Counted from the stretch's first letter, positions 33,405 through 42,552 are shown. The stretch: 47,326 nucleotides of DNA from Vampirovibrionales bacterium (GCA_016712355.1 JADJRF010000008.1:1-47326); one strand, 5' to 3'. The notes: a model not told the origin generated them from the letters alone. Numbers and translations: made by a program.

Positions 33405-33544
33405 TATTTTATCGCTCTTGCCTTATCTTCATAATACATTCCCCATAGCTCGCACTCTACCGTTGTCAATTGTCCTTGCGGAAATAAATCAGGGCGACAC
33501 TCAAAGAGAAATCGCCCTTTCATATCGCAAAGCTGCAAAGCCAT
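33404..33544 (-). CDS. gpT-like small tail assembly protein
   Basis: A 46-codon gene (MALQLCDMKGRFLFECRPDL, ending VECELWGMYYEDKARAIK) joined to its neighbours by TGATG upstream and TAATG downstream. A short protein between the chaperone and the tape measure, with the pattern E-W-x-Y near the C-terminus, fits the lambda gpT / DUF4035 type of tail assembly factor. Confidence 0.65.
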   Translation of the reverse strand: MALQLCDMKGRFLFECRPDLFPQGQLTTVECELWGMYYEDKARAIK

Positions 33545-34015
33545 CACGACATCGGGGATTCCGTAGAGCGCGGCACTTTTCCCAAATCTGGCCCAAGCCC
33601 GGTAAGCTCAAGGATTTTATTGGTAAGCTGATACCCGACAACCGGGTATAGAGCAAATAGCCGAATAGCGTCTTCGCGCGCAATCTTCGGATCGACGCTC
33701 CCGAAGACCAAATGATCGAACCGCTTGGAAAGGTCTTCGGGAGGTTCCCCATCGGCCCCGAAGAGCTTTTTCAGCGCGTCGGCTTTGTCTGGAGTGTGCC
33801 GCACTAGCCAGCGCCTCGACAGTCGCCGCATAGAGCCTTGCACGGCCCTGTGCGTCGTTTGCCGTGGCAATCTCCACGCCCGTCAATCCGCGCACCGTCC
33901 ATATCGGCTTGGCGTCTTCAGGGAACCAGTGGGCCAGATCATCGACCGAAACTTCCGCCGTCCGTGGCGATAGTTGCGATGCACAAGACCGGAATCGCTC
34001 AAGATCGAAGCTCAT
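33544..34015 (-). CDS. Tail assembly chaperone, gpG-like (one-base break)
   Basis: Starts MSFDLERFRSCASQLSPRTA, then VDDLAHWFPEDAKPIWTVRG and ATANDAQGRARLYAATVEAL. At plus 33799-33800 the frame must shift by one (removal of one G) to continue as AHTPDKADALKKLFGADGEP, FDHLVFGSVDPKIAREDAIR, ending TESPMS at 33544. Phages often use a programmed -1 slip between G and T genes, but this break is +1, occurs well inside the protein and lacks a slippery heptamer, so error or mutation is more likely. Confidence 0.65.
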
Positions 34016-34018
34016 ATC

Positions 34019-35030
34019 TTAGAGTCCAGTAAAGTCTACGCTGGCCTGTTCCGGAGATACCGTGAAAGACCCTTGCGGGGAACTCTTCACGCCGAACGTG
34101 CGCGCCACGCCAAGTACGCCTTGGGTCAACTGATACGCGGAACCAGAGCGCGACGGCTTAAACCGGAAGATCAGCTTTTGCCCGACCTTGCTCAGAATGC
34201 CGTCCGTGACGCCGGATTGCAGCGCGGCGGTAAAGCTGGCTTGGCCCAAACTGGACGATACAGAACCCACGTTCCCATCATAATAAGATTCGGAATTTGT
34301 GGTATTGGAAGTCTCCGCCGGCACCCAATCGCGAGAGTTAGCGATTTCCGCAAAAACAGGGGTCGCCACTCGAACGCGTACCGACTTCGCCACGGACCCG
34401 GTATGAATCAGCGGGAGCGCGGCGGCGAATGTGAGTCTACCGCGCAAGTAATCCACAGAATACACGGGATAGTCATAACGCTCTTGATGAGTGCCGACGA
34501 CTTGATAGATTTCATCAGCGGTAATCGGCGCTGCGGTAATCGAGGTTAAGCGCACTTGAGCCACCTCGATTGAGCCGACCGGAATAAATGGAGGACCACC
34601 GGAAGCGCCGCGCGTCTCGGAATGCGCAGTCGTTGCCGTTCCGGCGACAACAGCATAAGCGCCGCTGGAGTTCACCGTGATGCTGTTGATGATATGCGTG
34701 TTCGTCGAAGACCCGCGTGTGCAAGTCAAATCAGTATCAGCGGCAACGGTAATCTGCCCAGTGGTCGCACCTCGCGCCCGTCATGCCGGGAGCCATCAAA
34801 ACGACAGCAGCGGCATCAACCATGTCATTAGTAGTACTGACTGCTGGAATAACCGCGCCGCCATTAATGACGCCGTACGGACCAATCACCGGCTCATAGC
34901 CGCTCGCTTGACTCCACGGCGTAGACGTTGCGGTGAAAATAGCATGGTCGCCAGAATCTGTTAGCGCGGCGAATGCCTGCTGACTAGCGGCGCTCTCGTA
35001 TTCAATCGTTTGAGTGGTCAAAATGGCCAT
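34019..35030 (-). CDS. Major tail tube protein (one-base break)
   Basis: N-terminal part MAILTTQTIEYESAASQQAF, FTATSTPWSQASGYEPVIGP; at a G3 run (plus 34777-34779) the frame shifts by one and continues as GATTGQITVAADTDLTCTRG and on to an Ig-like, beta-rich C-terminus (SSPQGSFTVSPEQASVDFTG). Size (about 335 residues) and place between tail terminator and chaperone identify the tube subunit. A good GGAGAAA precedes the ATG. Confidence 0.75.
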
Positions 35031-35042
35031 GATGTTTCTCCA

Positions 35043-35450
35043 TCAATAAGGGCTACCGGCGATATGCCGATAAGTCAAATCAAACCGAGCAACAGCGCCT
35101 ATTAGTACACTGCCAGTTTCAGAAAAAAGAGTTGCTCCGCCGGTATACGTCAAATCTTCAGCCAACCCGCCCAGCGTCGGATCGGTGCCAAGTGCCGTTG
35201 AAATCAAATAAGCAAGAAGTGAATTAGCAGCCGTGGTTCGGCTGGCGTCTTCGTCGTAACGATTAATCGCCTCGACAGTTAAGCTGGCGACCACTAAAAC
35301 ATCATCATAGTCGCGACTTAAAACCGTTTCCTCTCCCTCGATCAGCGCATAAAAAGGCGTTTCGTCGTAATCCTGTGGATAGGGATTACGGGTTGCTTTC
35401 AATCGAGTTGCTAGCGCGGCTATTGCGAGTTCACGTTTGGCGGTTGCCAT
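35043..35450 (-). CDS. Tail terminator-like protein (gpU position)
   Basis: A 135-residue protein (MATAKRELAIAALATRLKAT; YDDVLVVASLTVEAINRYDE; RFDLTYRHIAGSPY). An alpha-beta layout with an early helix and a final DLTY..H strand is usual for phage tail terminators, which cap the tube at the head end. It lies between gpZ and the tube protein, exactly where lambda has gpU. Confidence 0.7.
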   Translation of the reverse strand: MATAKRELAIAALATRLKATRNPYPQDYDETPFYALIEGEETVLSRDYDDVLVVASLTVEAINRYDEDASRTTAANSLLAYLISTALGTDPTLGGLAEDLTYTGGATLFSETGSVLIGAVARFDLTYRHIAGSPY

Positions 35451-36097
35451 TAGTCTTCACCCGTGCCATCACCAGCGGGAGGCGGATTTTTTTGAATCAG
35501 CCAACTTGTCTCTGCGTCGATCGCTTTCTGCAAATATTCGCTCAACTCTGTCCCTAAGTCGGTAGTGACCGATTCAAACATCTGCCCTGGACCTGGGCCA
35601 TATAGCACGGTATAAGGTAACCGGCTATTCGGATTAATGGCGTTCTTCATACCTTGAGAGCGCAATACCTCATTCCTAACTGCAATGAGGTATCCGCCGC
35701 TATTCTTTGCGGGAACCCAGAATCCGCTTAATATTTTGACGGGTGTCTTTTTGACTTTAACGACAATCGGATCAGACGGCCTACCAGCACGAAATGGAAA
35801 TAGAGACGTTAAAAAATTCTCCATTCGTGTTCCAGTTTTCTTGCTCGATAAAATAGCCCTAAGCTGATTCGAGTTAGCGCGATTGTTAAATAGTTGTGCC
35901 GGCCCATCCAATTTGCTCTTGATCTTGCTAGACGACAAATTAACTTGCTTTGCTATTTCCTGAGAAAATCTCGTTCTTGCGCGTGAAGCCGTTTTATTCA
36001 ACCCGCGATAGAGCGCCTTGGTTGCGCCGTTCTTGATATAAGCAAGGCGCTCACGTACTTCATTCAGTTGCTGTTCGTTGACTTCAACTTCAATCAT
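35450..36097 (-). CDS. Minor tail protein Z (gpZ family)
   Basis: A 215-residue protein with YIKNGATKALYRGLNKTASR and RFSQEIAKQVNLSSSKIK, the N-terminal signature of the prophage gpZ family, then LSGFWVPAKNSGGYLIAVRN and LYGPGPGQMFESV. gpZ acts at the head-tail junction in tail completion. It overlaps both neighbours slightly. Confidence 0.8.
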   Translation of the reverse strand: MIEVEVNEQQLNEVRERLAYIKNGATKALYRGLNKTASRARTRFSQEIAKQVNLSSSKIKSKLDGPAQLFNNRANSNQLRAILSSKKTGTRMENFLTSLFPFRAGRPSDPIVVKVKKTPVKILSGFWVPAKNSGGYLIAVRNEVLRSQGMKNAINPNSRLPYTVLYGPGPGQMFESVTTDLGTELSEYLQKAIDAETSWLIQKNPPPAGDGTGED

Positions 36098-36419
36098 CGC
36101 CAGCCCTTACGATAATCCGAGAAAAATAGCCATCATCGGAGTCACGTTTCAGCACGATATATCGATCCGATCCTATGGTAATCACGTCATTTCGACGCGG
36201 TATGTTTCCAGCAAGATCAGCGATTGCAATCGTAATGATCGTCTGCTTCTCAATAGCTGACGTGGCTTCGGTTAGTGGATTCACTACGTCTTTATCGACG
36301 ATAGCGACCACGGTTAATTCATCATCCGTGGAATCAACCGTATAAGTCGCCGCATCTCCAAAGAACGACTTGATCAGTGGAACAGCAGTCCCGTTCATCA
36401 AGTCGCTAAAATCCGACAT
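36090..36419 (-). CDS. Head-tail joining / stopper-like protein
   Basis: A 109-residue beta-rich protein (MSDFSDLMNGTAVPLIKSFF; DDELTVVAIVDKDVVNPLTE; RRNDVITIGSDRYIVLKRDS). The late ITI-G-D-RY-V strand pair is typical of gpFII-type head-tail connectors. Position between capsid genes and gpZ agrees. Overlaps gpZ by 8 bases. Confidence 0.7.
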   Translation of the reverse strand: MSDFSDLMNGTAVPLIKSFFGDAATYTVDSTDDELTVVAIVDKDVVNPLTEATSAIEKQTIITIAIADLAGNIPRRNDVITIGSDRYIVLKRDSDDGYFSRIIVRAGDD

Positions 36420-36422
36420 GGG

Positions 36423-36512
36423 TTACTCCCAACCGAAGATCGAATAAAGCTCAGTCGCCAGAGCTTCAGACCCATTGTTGAGATACGCCCATGCCGTGAT
36501 ATTGCCGCGCAT
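36423..36512 (-). CDS. Very small 29-residue protein between head genes
   Basis: MRGNITAWAYLNNGSEALAT, ending ELYSIFGWE. Its ATG overlaps the preceding TGA (TGATG) and its stop is 3 bases before the next ATG, leaving no gap in the operon. Short head genes at this spot occur in other lambda-like phages; function unknown. Confidence 0.55.
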   Translation of the reverse strand: MRGNITAWAYLNNGSEALATELYSIFGWE

Positions 36513-36877
36513 CACGCCAGCACTCCCATAGGACCGCCGATCAGCCTGACTTTGCAAGTCGTGGATGCGGCGGTAGCGGTTTCCCAAACCGTGCCGATGG
36601 TATGCTTTCCGCCAGTGGCAACACCAGAAGCGAACGCGGCTTTAAGCTGCGAGCCGGTAGTGCGATAGAACACGCGATTTCCATTCGTCTTTGCGCCAGT
36701 CGCAACAGCAGCCAGCGGAAATACACCTTCCAGCGCAATCGCGATTTTCTGGCCTGCACCGGTGGCTGAATTCAGCGCAACCCCAACCATGCGATTGATA
36801 ACTAGCAACTGGCCATTAGCGACAGCGCCGCTCGTCGTGTAGTTGAAAACTTCGCCTTCAGAAAGACTTTGAGCCAT
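36512..36877 (-). CDS. Capsid decoration-like protein (DUF2190 family)
   Basis: A 121-residue beta-barrel type protein (MAQSLSEGEVFNYTTSGAVA; NGQLLVINRMVGVALNSATG; GHTIG-type end KHTIGTVWETATAA). DUF2190 proteins lie next to capsid genes and include head-decorating or fibre-base proteins. Start chosen at 36877, with GAGGAT 7 bases upstream. Confidence 0.75.
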   Translation of the reverse strand: MAQSLSEGEVFNYTTSGAVANGQLLVINRMVGVALNSATGAGQKIAIALEGVFPLAAVATGAKTNGNRVFYRTTGSQLKAAFASGVATGGKHTIGTVWETATAASTTCKVRLIGGPMGVLA

Positions 36878-36936
36878 GACTGTATCCTCAAACTGATTAA
36901 TCAGCCGCCCAATCATGGGCGGCGTGACTGAATGGA

Positions 36937-38277
36937 TTAGTTGCCGCGATACTTGTGAACAGCGCGGAAATCGAGCGCGGACACGCCGAAGTCAACGCCC
37001 ACCAAATAGCTAGTGCCTTGACCATCCCACTCTTCGTTTTCCCGCATGTACGGTTCGGCCATGCCATTCAGGAAAGCGACCTCAAACGTGTCGAAGATGT
37101 TCGGATCAGCCAGCAGATACCACGCTGCGGTGCCGTAAGTCTGTCCATCGAGCCGGGCATCCGTGATGACCTCGTAGCGACCGCTGAACGGATTTGGCGG
37201 CAAGGTTGCCCCAGTGCCAGCCGGGTCGTAAGTCGCGGCCATGAGCACGCGCGCGGTGTGCTCAAGCGCCTTCGGGACCATCAGGAACCGTGGCTGGATA
37301 TTCAGCACCGCGCTAGTGTTCGGGTCGGTCTGCTTAGCCATGGCCACGGCAGCGGTATTCAGCGTCGCGACAGTGGGAGCGGTGGATGCAGCCACATAGT
37401 TCTTATGGCTTGACGTGTCGAAAAGCGCCGTAGAGTCCTGATTCAGAGTCGGACCGGTGCCATTCAGCAGCGCATAAGTGATGTCGCCAACCTTCCGATT
37501 GCCGGCGCGGCCCATGGCGCGGGGAATAGCCGACAGGGCACGCAGATCGTCGTTGATGATCAGCTTGCGAGTGATGCGGTATTTCTTCGCATAGCTCACC
37601 AGCTTGATCGTTTCCTTACGATCCGTGAACTTGCCGTAAGTGATGTCTCCATCTTCCGGGACTTCATCCAAGCCGGTGAAGCCGGAAAGGCCGCTAATCT
37701 CTGCGGTCTTGAAATCCGGCAAGGTGCCGCGCCGCGTCCAGGTCTGCCACGTTTCGGGAGCCTCTTCCCACCCTTTCAGCAGCGACTTGTTAGCGACATT
37801 AGCAAGGATATTGGTGAAGTCGGACGTGGTTTGCCCAGCAGCGCGATACGTCAACGCGCGAAAGGCTACGGCGTCATCGTCCATCGCTTGTGTGTTGATG
37901 CCGTGCATCCGGCAATAATCGCCAGCGAGCACGATCAACCGCTTGCCCACGAATCCACCAGCCCGCGCGCCGTCAATCGACTTGCGGTCGGTCAGGACGC
38001 CGGCTTTCACAAGCATCGCTTCGGTAAATCCGTTGCGGAATTTCTCAGTCTGATCTTCGCCCATGCGGACACCAGCACCCAACGGTCGCGGCTGATAAGC
38101 AGGGGAGGCGGCGGGTTGAGCGCGACTGGCAACGCCAAAAACTTGCACGCCATCAGGCACGGTTCCTTGGTTGGAAGCCGGTTCCGCTTCGCCGCCCAGC
38201 GTCTCCATCACAATCTTGCGAGTTTGATCGGCGCTCCATCCTTCATTCAGCGCTTGCGCTCGAATGCCGTCATACAC
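36937..38277 (-). CDS. Major capsid protein (C-terminal part of a protease-capsid fusion)
   Basis: HK97-fold capsid domain: a scaffold-like stretch (residues 1-100, SADQTRKIVMETLGGEAEPA), then FTNILANVANKSLLKGWEEA, FTGLDEVPEDGDITYGKFTD, LVSYAKKYRITRKLIINDDL, MGRAGNRKVGDITYALLNGT and the C-terminal GVDFGVSALDFRAVHKYRGN. In this phage family protease and capsid are often one polypeptide; here they differ in frame. One C added to the C4 run (plus 38286-38289) joins them as IVPRDSVYDGIRAQALNE. The first Met of this frame is therefore probably not a real start. Confidence 0.9.
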   Translation of the reverse strand: MYDGIRAQALNEGWSADQTRKIVMETLGGEAEPASNQGTVPDGVQVFGVASRAQPAASPAYQPRPLGAGVRMGEDQTEKFRNGFTEAMLVKAGVLTDRKSIDGARAGGFVGKRLIVLAGDYCRMHGINTQAMDDDAVAFRALTYRAAGQTTSDFTNILANVANKSLLKGWEEAPETWQTWTRRGTLPDFKTAEISGLSGFTGLDEVPEDGDITYGKFTDRKETIKLVSYAKKYRITRKLIINDDLRALSAIPRAMGRAGNRKVGDITYALLNGTGPTLNQDSTALFDTSSHKNYVAASTAPTVATLNTAAVAMAKQTDPNTSAVLNIQPRFLMVPKALEHTARVLMAATYDPAGTGATLPPNPFSGRYEVITDARLDGQTYGTAAWYLLADPNIFDTFEVAFLNGMAEPYMRENEEWDGQGTSYLVGVDFGVSALDFRAVHKYRGN

Positions 38278-38969
38278 CGAATCACGGGGACAATTGGATT
38301 AGCAAAGATGCCATCGATTTCTTTCAGTCGATTGCGCTCATCCAGAACTGCTTTAGCGCGTATGGCATCGATTTGACGAATCGGCACAACCGGATCAGTG
38401 CCAGCGCCATGATTATCAGTAGTCCCGACTTCGACAGCCGGCGTTTGAGTTTCATCAGCCATTGCATTAACTCCACTTAAAGACCGATTAATTCCAACGG
38501 ATGCGTCCGCCGGCACCGTTACGACACTTGATTCAAGTAGCGTCCATCCAGTCACGCGGATGTCGTTACTATTTGCTTGTTCTTCAAATTTGTTGACTTG
38601 ATAGCCAATAGAGATATTCTTTAAAAACCCGTCACGCACATCATTAAATACTTCAATGGCTTTCTTGTTATTTGAAAACCGCAAGACGCCACGCAATTTT
38701 CCATCCTTGATTTTAATTCGCTCCACCACGCCGATTGGCTCATCGGTATTGTGATTCCATAGCAGCGGCAATCCATCGCCGGCCCGACTCAAATCAACGG
38801 CGTCTGAATCGTGAACAAGAATCTCTCGGCCAAAGAATCGATCAACTGGCGATTCGCTGGATAGCGACGCGGGAACGGTTCGGCTTTCGAGATTGGCTTC
38901 CCGCAAATCTAGCGTTGCAAACCGCTCAAAGCGGCCATCTTGCAACGCGCTTAGGTCTCTTGTACTCAT
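38247..38969 (-). CDS. HK97-family prohead protease (N-terminal part of a protease-capsid fusion)
   Basis: Residues about 20-175 are a U35/HK97-type serine protease: GLPLLWNHNTDEPIGVVERI carries the catalytic His (WNH), LRFSNNKKAIEVFNDVRDGF and KNISIGYQV the conserved Ser-Tyr region, and WTLLESSVVTVPADASVGIN the motif before the cleavage site. It matures the prohead by cutting the scaffold. The end in this frame (CMTAFERKR) is an artefact of the one-base break at 38286-38289; the natural product continues into the capsid protein. Confidence 0.85.
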   Translation of the reverse strand: MSTRDLSALQDGRFERFATLDLREANLESRTVPASLSSESPVDRFFGREILVHDSDAVDLSRAGDGLPLLWNHNTDEPIGVVERIKIKDGKLRGVLRFSNNKKAIEVFNDVRDGFLKNISIGYQVNKFEEQANSNDIRVTGWTLLESSVVTVPADASVGINRSLSGVNAMADETQTPAVEVGTTDNHGAGTDPVVPIRQIDAIRAKAVLDERNRLKEIDGIFANPIVPVIRCMTAFERKR

Positions 38970-40462
38970 GCCGCTTGATCCTGTACTGGAGCCTCTTGTG
39001 GCGTTTGCTGTTTCGGCTGCGAATCCAGCGGCGGGCGCACGTCCAGCGGGTCGGCCATAAGCTGCGCGTCAACCGTTGCTGGGTCTCCGCCCAAGTCTCT
39101 AATAACCTGCTGTCTGCTTCTAAAGCCGGCCTCGACCATGGCTTGAAATGCTTCGATTTCTTTCTTTGGATCGATCCACGGGATTTGCGGCGGGCGGATT
39201 TCAGGACGATAGAGACTCATCTCATCAACGCCGGCCGGTACGCGCAACAGACCGGAAAGCCGAGACGCATCAATAAATCGACGCCAGACCGGCAAATAGA
39301 ATTTCTCGCGAAGGTAGTCAAAGATACGGCGATAATGCGCAACCGTCTCAACCAGTTCTTGCCGTTGCGCGGAATACGTGCCGTTGTAGTTCTTGGCGAT
39401 ACTGGAAAATCTCGTGCCGGTCCCGGACGCAATGGCCCGCAGTTGTGAATTGCGGAATAGCTCAAGATTCGGATTCGGGCGTTTCGAGTCGATAACGCCG
39501 ACATCCTCACCCGGCTGTAATCCGTCGAAGATTAAACCAGGTTCCATTGAAAATGAACGGCTCCCGGTTTGGCTCTCTTCGCCAGTCGTAGTGACGGTAT
39601 CCGATAGCGCCGAATCGCGCTTGATGAAAGCAGTGAGTGCGGCGGCAACTCGCGCGGCAATTCGCTCGCTCTCTTCGTAATCTTTCAGATCATCCAGCCG
39701 GGTCAGCACGCCATGGAAAATAGATACACCGCGCGTTTGGTGTAGCCGTTTCACCAATTTAAGGTGCACCACGTTTTCGGCGCGAAGAAAAACCGTATCG
39801 AATCTTGAGCCGGGAAGAATCAGTGAGCCGGGATGCTGCTTGAGAACGTAATAGCCAATCGCGCGACCCCAGCCGTCTTTTTGCACGCCGTGAACGATCA
39901 GCCGAGATGCGTCGGTTAGATCGAAGGGCACAAAATCAGATTCGAGCCATTCCAGCGCATAAGGGATTCGGCTGGTGTACGGCGCAACGGGCTTATTGAC
40001 GTGTTGAGCAAATACCTCTCCATCCCGAAGAAAAGAGCGACAGACAATCCGCTCCATTTCGCTGCCTGGAAGTTCGCCGGTCACTTCTGGGTATTGCCAA
40101 AACTCTTCCCACAACTCGGCAAGCTGCTTATTGAGGTCCGTCGCCGGATCGCGAGTGCGCGCATTTCTGGCCATCGGCTCGATACCTGCGCCCGCGCCGA
40201 TGATGTTCGTTACCAGATCGTCAAGGATGCCAATCGCTAGATCGTGGTTTTCGTCCAGCCACCGGCCATACTCGCGCAAGTTGCCCTTGGCGCGGTCCAT
40301 GACAGCATCCGCGCTTGCCGAGTTGCCGCGCCTTGGATGCTGAGAGGTAGCGGTGGCGGCGTCGTAGTAGCGTTTTGCGCTGGCCAGCCGTCCGAGTGCC
40401 AGCATCCGGGAAGCCGCCCAGGAAGGCGCAACGTAGGCAATCAGGCGGGTTAGCGCGTCCAT
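38966..40462 (-). CDS. Portal protein, lambda gpB family
   Basis: A 498-residue portal through which DNA enters and leaves the head. Family marks: WLDENHDLAIGILDDLVTNI, GIEPMARNARTRDPATDLN, WEEFWQYPEVTGELPGSEM, FKYN-type FSSIAKNYNGTYSAQRQELV and WIDPKKEIEAFQAMVEAGFR, GGDPATVDAQLMAD. It overlaps gpW upstream and the protease downstream by a few bases. Full length for the family. Confidence 0.92.
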   Translation of the reverse strand: MDALTRLIAYVAPSWAASRMLALGRLASAKRYYDAATATSQHPRRGNSASADAVMDRAKGNLREYGRWLDENHDLAIGILDDLVTNIIGAGAGIEPMARNARTRDPATDLNKQLAELWEEFWQYPEVTGELPGSEMERIVCRSFLRDGEVFAQHVNKPVAPYTSRIPYALEWLESDFVPFDLTDASRLIVHGVQKDGWGRAIGYYVLKQHPGSLILPGSRFDTVFLRAENVVHLKLVKRLHQTRGVSIFHGVLTRLDDLKDYEESERIAARVAAALTAFIKRDSALSDTVTTTGEESQTGSRSFSMEPGLIFDGLQPGEDVGVIDSKRPNPNLELFRNSQLRAIASGTGTRFSSIAKNYNGTYSAQRQELVETVAHYRRIFDYLREKFYLPVWRRFIDASRLSGLLRVPAGVDEMSLYRPEIRPPQIPWIDPKKEIEAFQAMVEAGFRSRQQVIRDLGGDPATVDAQLMADPLDVRPPLDSQPKQQTPQEAPVQDQAA

Positions 40463-40698
40463 GTCGCCACCGCGTAGGGTTGCCCAGTCGTCGCGCCCGT
40501 GGCTTCAGCGATAGCCGCTTGGAGCTGGCCTATGTAGGCTTTGAGGCGGGGGAGTTCTGCGGGGGAGAACGATAGGCGCTTGTCACCGGTCGCAATTGTG
40601 ACCGCGCGCTTGCCGATGGCGAGTTCCTGCATCGCGGTTTGAGCGTCACTCAACCACGTTTGCAGAGTTGCTACAGGGATACCGGTAAAGATGGACAT
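40450..40698 (-). CDS. Head-tail joining protein gpW
   Basis: An 82-residue gpW-family protein (MSIFTGIPVATLQTWLSDAQ; ELAIGKRAVTIATGDKRLSF; LPRLKAYIGQLQAAIAEATG), which closes the portal after packaging. I chose 40698; an ATG at 40716 is less likely. The start lies in the 3' arm of a 10-bp inverted repeat (40694-40730), which may regulate its translation. Confidence 0.85.
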   Translation of the reverse strand: MSIFTGIPVATLQTWLSDAQTAMQELAIGKRAVTIATGDKRLSFSPAELPRLKAYIGQLQAAIAEATGATTGQPYAVATWTR

Positions 40699-40730
40699 TC
40701 CATGCTTACAACACAAAAAAATGGAATGTC
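40694..40730 (-). promoter_or_regulatory. Inverted repeat enclosing the gpW start codon
   Basis: GACATTCCAT (40694-40703) and ATGGAATGTC (40721-40730) are perfect 10-base complements around a 17-base loop. In the minus-strand mRNA the gpW ATG is inside the 3' arm, so folding would hide it. It could instead be a protein-binding operator. Confidence 0.5.
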
Positions 40731-40737
40731 AAGCATT

Positions 40738-40761
40738 AAAAAACCCGCTACGAGAGCGGGC
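40738..40761 (-). terminator. Terminator after the second ParB-like gene
   Basis: Minus strand: GCCCGCT-CTCG-AGCGGGT-TTTTT, a strong rho-independent hairpin about 55 bases past the stop at 40818. It separates the accessory block from gpW and would need antitermination or a new promoter for the head genes. Confidence 0.75.
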
Positions 40762-40817
40762 TGCATGGACGGTGCTGCAAGTTTAACTGTGAGGATTTCT
40801 CACATTTAAAAGCAGCC

Positions 40818-41594
40818 CTACTTCTTGGGATTTTTTACCGCGTTTCGGCGATTAGCCGCCTCTTTAGCCAAAAATGCAAGCGGTATCCGGGTCTTCCTGC
40901 CGCCGTAATTGTAGACCTGCTCAATAACCACAAGATAAGCATCCCTTGACACCTGCGCGGTCATCATCCCAGAATGGGCCTTGACCCTAGAAATAAATAT
41001 ATCCTTGTCAAATCCATCAACCCTGCAAACTGACGATAAAGCCTGCACGAATGCAAAATGTCTTGCGAACCTTACGCCATGCTCCGCGCAAGAAATCGCC
41101 AAAAACGCGACATCATAGGCGTGTTTTTCGTCGGAAACCTTATAAGTTCCAGCCTTAAACCTGTTGTTCTGGTTGCCATTTGCGGTTGTTTGTCCTGCCA
41201 GCATGGCGATGGCGCATTGAATAGGTATCCCGGTCAATTCAAGATAATTCTTGACCTTGATATAGTGTTCGCTGCCAACTCGGCAATAGCTGGCCAGATA
41301 GTCTTGTAAGGTCCAAGGCCGCGTAGCGACTTCGAGTTCTTGGATCGTCTCTCCCTGATCTTCGGCAACCACGTACTTGCAGGGAATTCCAAGTTTTCTG
41401 GCAACGTGGAATCGATGATGCCCAGCCTTGATCTTCAGCTTTCCGCTGCCGTTTTTAACAACGTGCATCGGGTACGGATCAAGCCAGCCATAGGCCAGCA
41501 TGGACCGCTCAAGCGCCGTGGTCTTGCCAATGTCCCGGTTGAAGTCAAACAATTCAAACCGGTCGTAGTTAGTAGTTTCCTGAATGTTTGCCAT
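40818..41594 (-). CDS. ParB-like nuclease-domain protein (copy 2)
   Basis: A 258-residue protein (MANIQETTNYDRFELFDFNR; YGWLDPYPMHVVKNGSGKLK; IKAGHHRFHVARKLGIPCKY). The GHHRFHVARKLG block is the ParB/Srx core (box II, usually G-R-R). The remainder is helical (KVKNYLELTGIPIQCAIAML) with a basic C-terminus. I set the start at 41594 with AGAGGT upstream. No ParA accompanies it, so DNA or nucleotide binding in regulation or defence is more plausible than partition. Confidence 0.7.
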   Translation of the reverse strand: MANIQETTNYDRFELFDFNRDIGKTTALERSMLAYGWLDPYPMHVVKNGSGKLKIKAGHHRFHVARKLGIPCKYVVAEDQGETIQELEVATRPWTLQDYLASYCRVGSEHYIKVKNYLELTGIPIQCAIAMLAGQTTANGNQNNRFKAGTYKVSDEKHAYDVAFLAISCAEHGVRFARHFAFVQALSSVCRVDGFDKDIFISRVKAHSGMMTAQVSRDAYLVVIEQVYNYGGRKTRIPLAFLAKEAANRRNAVKNPKK

Positions 41595-41608
41595 GATACA
41601 ATTACCTC

Positions 41609-42371
41609 TTAACGGTTTTTTTCGATCCACTTTATGACCCCATCCAGGGCGCTATCCCGGTTGGGGTCTTCTTTCTTGATGCGCTTTAGTTGTTCGATAG
41701 CCATGACTCCGTATCTTGGGGCATCGTAAACCTCGCCGTTCACAACAACATGCCGCTTGGCGGTTTGCGGCGTTTTGGTGCCGCCCCCTATTTGCCGTGT
41801 AGGTTCTTTTCGCCTTCGTTGCCTTGTCTCTCTGCACCTCTTCCGGTTCGTTGGCCAGTATCGCCGCCGTCGATACCGCTATCCGCCCCTCCTCGACAGC
41901 CTCAATCAGTTCTGGCACGCCTTTCTCCAAGACTTTCGTCGCGTGATCCACGCTCTTTCCAGACACTCCAAACTCCTTACCGGCCGCATCGCGGGCGTCG
42001 CTCTTCGAGCCCTCCGGTAAATTTACCGGAGGGCTATGCTGGTTGACCCCGCTTTCCATCCGCTCCTTCGCCTGCCGGTCGTAGTAGGAACGGAATCGGG
42101 CAGCGACCATGGAAAGCTGCGACGGGGTGAGGTGCCGACGGTGGACGTTGAGCGACTTCACGTAGCCCACCGGATCATCCGGATTTACCTCGACCGTTTT
42201 CGGCGCAACTCCGGCGATCTCGCAAGCCTTCCAGCGCCGCCGGCCATCCAGTATCTTGCCCTCGTATAGTTCAATCGGTATCTGTTGCCCGTTTTTTGCG
42301 ATGTCTTCCGCCAAGGATGAAAGAGACCCTTTCTCCATGGGGAGGATGTTGGCAATCTCATGAAATTCCAT
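41609..42371 (-). CDS. ParB-like nuclease-domain protein (copy 1, one-base break)
   Basis: Start MEFHEIANILPMEKGSLSSL; ParB core ILDGRRRWKACEIAGVAPKT, VKSLNVHRRHLTPSQLSMVA; HTH-like RDAAGKEFGVSGKSVDHATK and ILANEPEEVQRDKATKAKRT. At a G5 run (plus 41784-41788) removing one G restores NRGGTKTPQTAKRHVVVNGE, YDAPRYGVMAIEQLKRIKKE and a stop at 41609, just before the next gene's ribosome binding site. ParB-domain proteins in phages often act with methyltransferases or as regulators. Confidence 0.75.
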
Positions 42372-42552
42372 GACCACCTCTTGGCGGTAACACGCGAGGC
42401 GGCCCATCATCTGAAACCTCAATAACCCATGTTCCCCTCATATCTCCTCCTATCTTTTTGGCGCCAGGTATGCGCCCTGCAATGAGCAGTTGCTGGACTC
42501 GCGTCCTGCATACGCCTAACCTTCGGCTCGCTTCCTTCGTATCTATCAGCAT
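42358..42552 (-). CDS. Excisionase-like / MerR-type HTH protein
   Basis: A 64-residue protein (MLIDTKEASRRLGVCRTRVQ; LLIAGRIPGAKKIGGDMRGT; WVIEVSDDG), the helix-turn-helix_17 fold used by excisionases and small regulators: helix-turn-helix, then the wing G.W-I. It overlaps the ParB-like gene by 14 bases. With no integrase in the window a regulatory role fits better than excision. Confidence 0.75.
   Translation of the reverse strand: MLIDTKEASRRLGVCRTRVQQLLIAGRIPGAKKIGGDMRGTWVIEVSDDGPPRVLPPRGGHGIS

Noticed and set aside
33617..33870. Programmed frameshift between gpG- and gpT-like genes
   Set aside because: The break is +1, no slippery heptamer is visible and it is far inside the protein; a separate gpT-like gene exists at 33404-33544.
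40818..42371. Phage-plasmid partition system based on two ParB-like genes
   Set aside because: No ParA ATPase and no parS-like repeat array nearby; the ParB domain alone is common in phage accessory proteins.
42358..42552. Excisionase implying an integrated prophage
   Set aside because: No integrase or attachment-site repeat is visible; the HTH fold is shared with many regulators.
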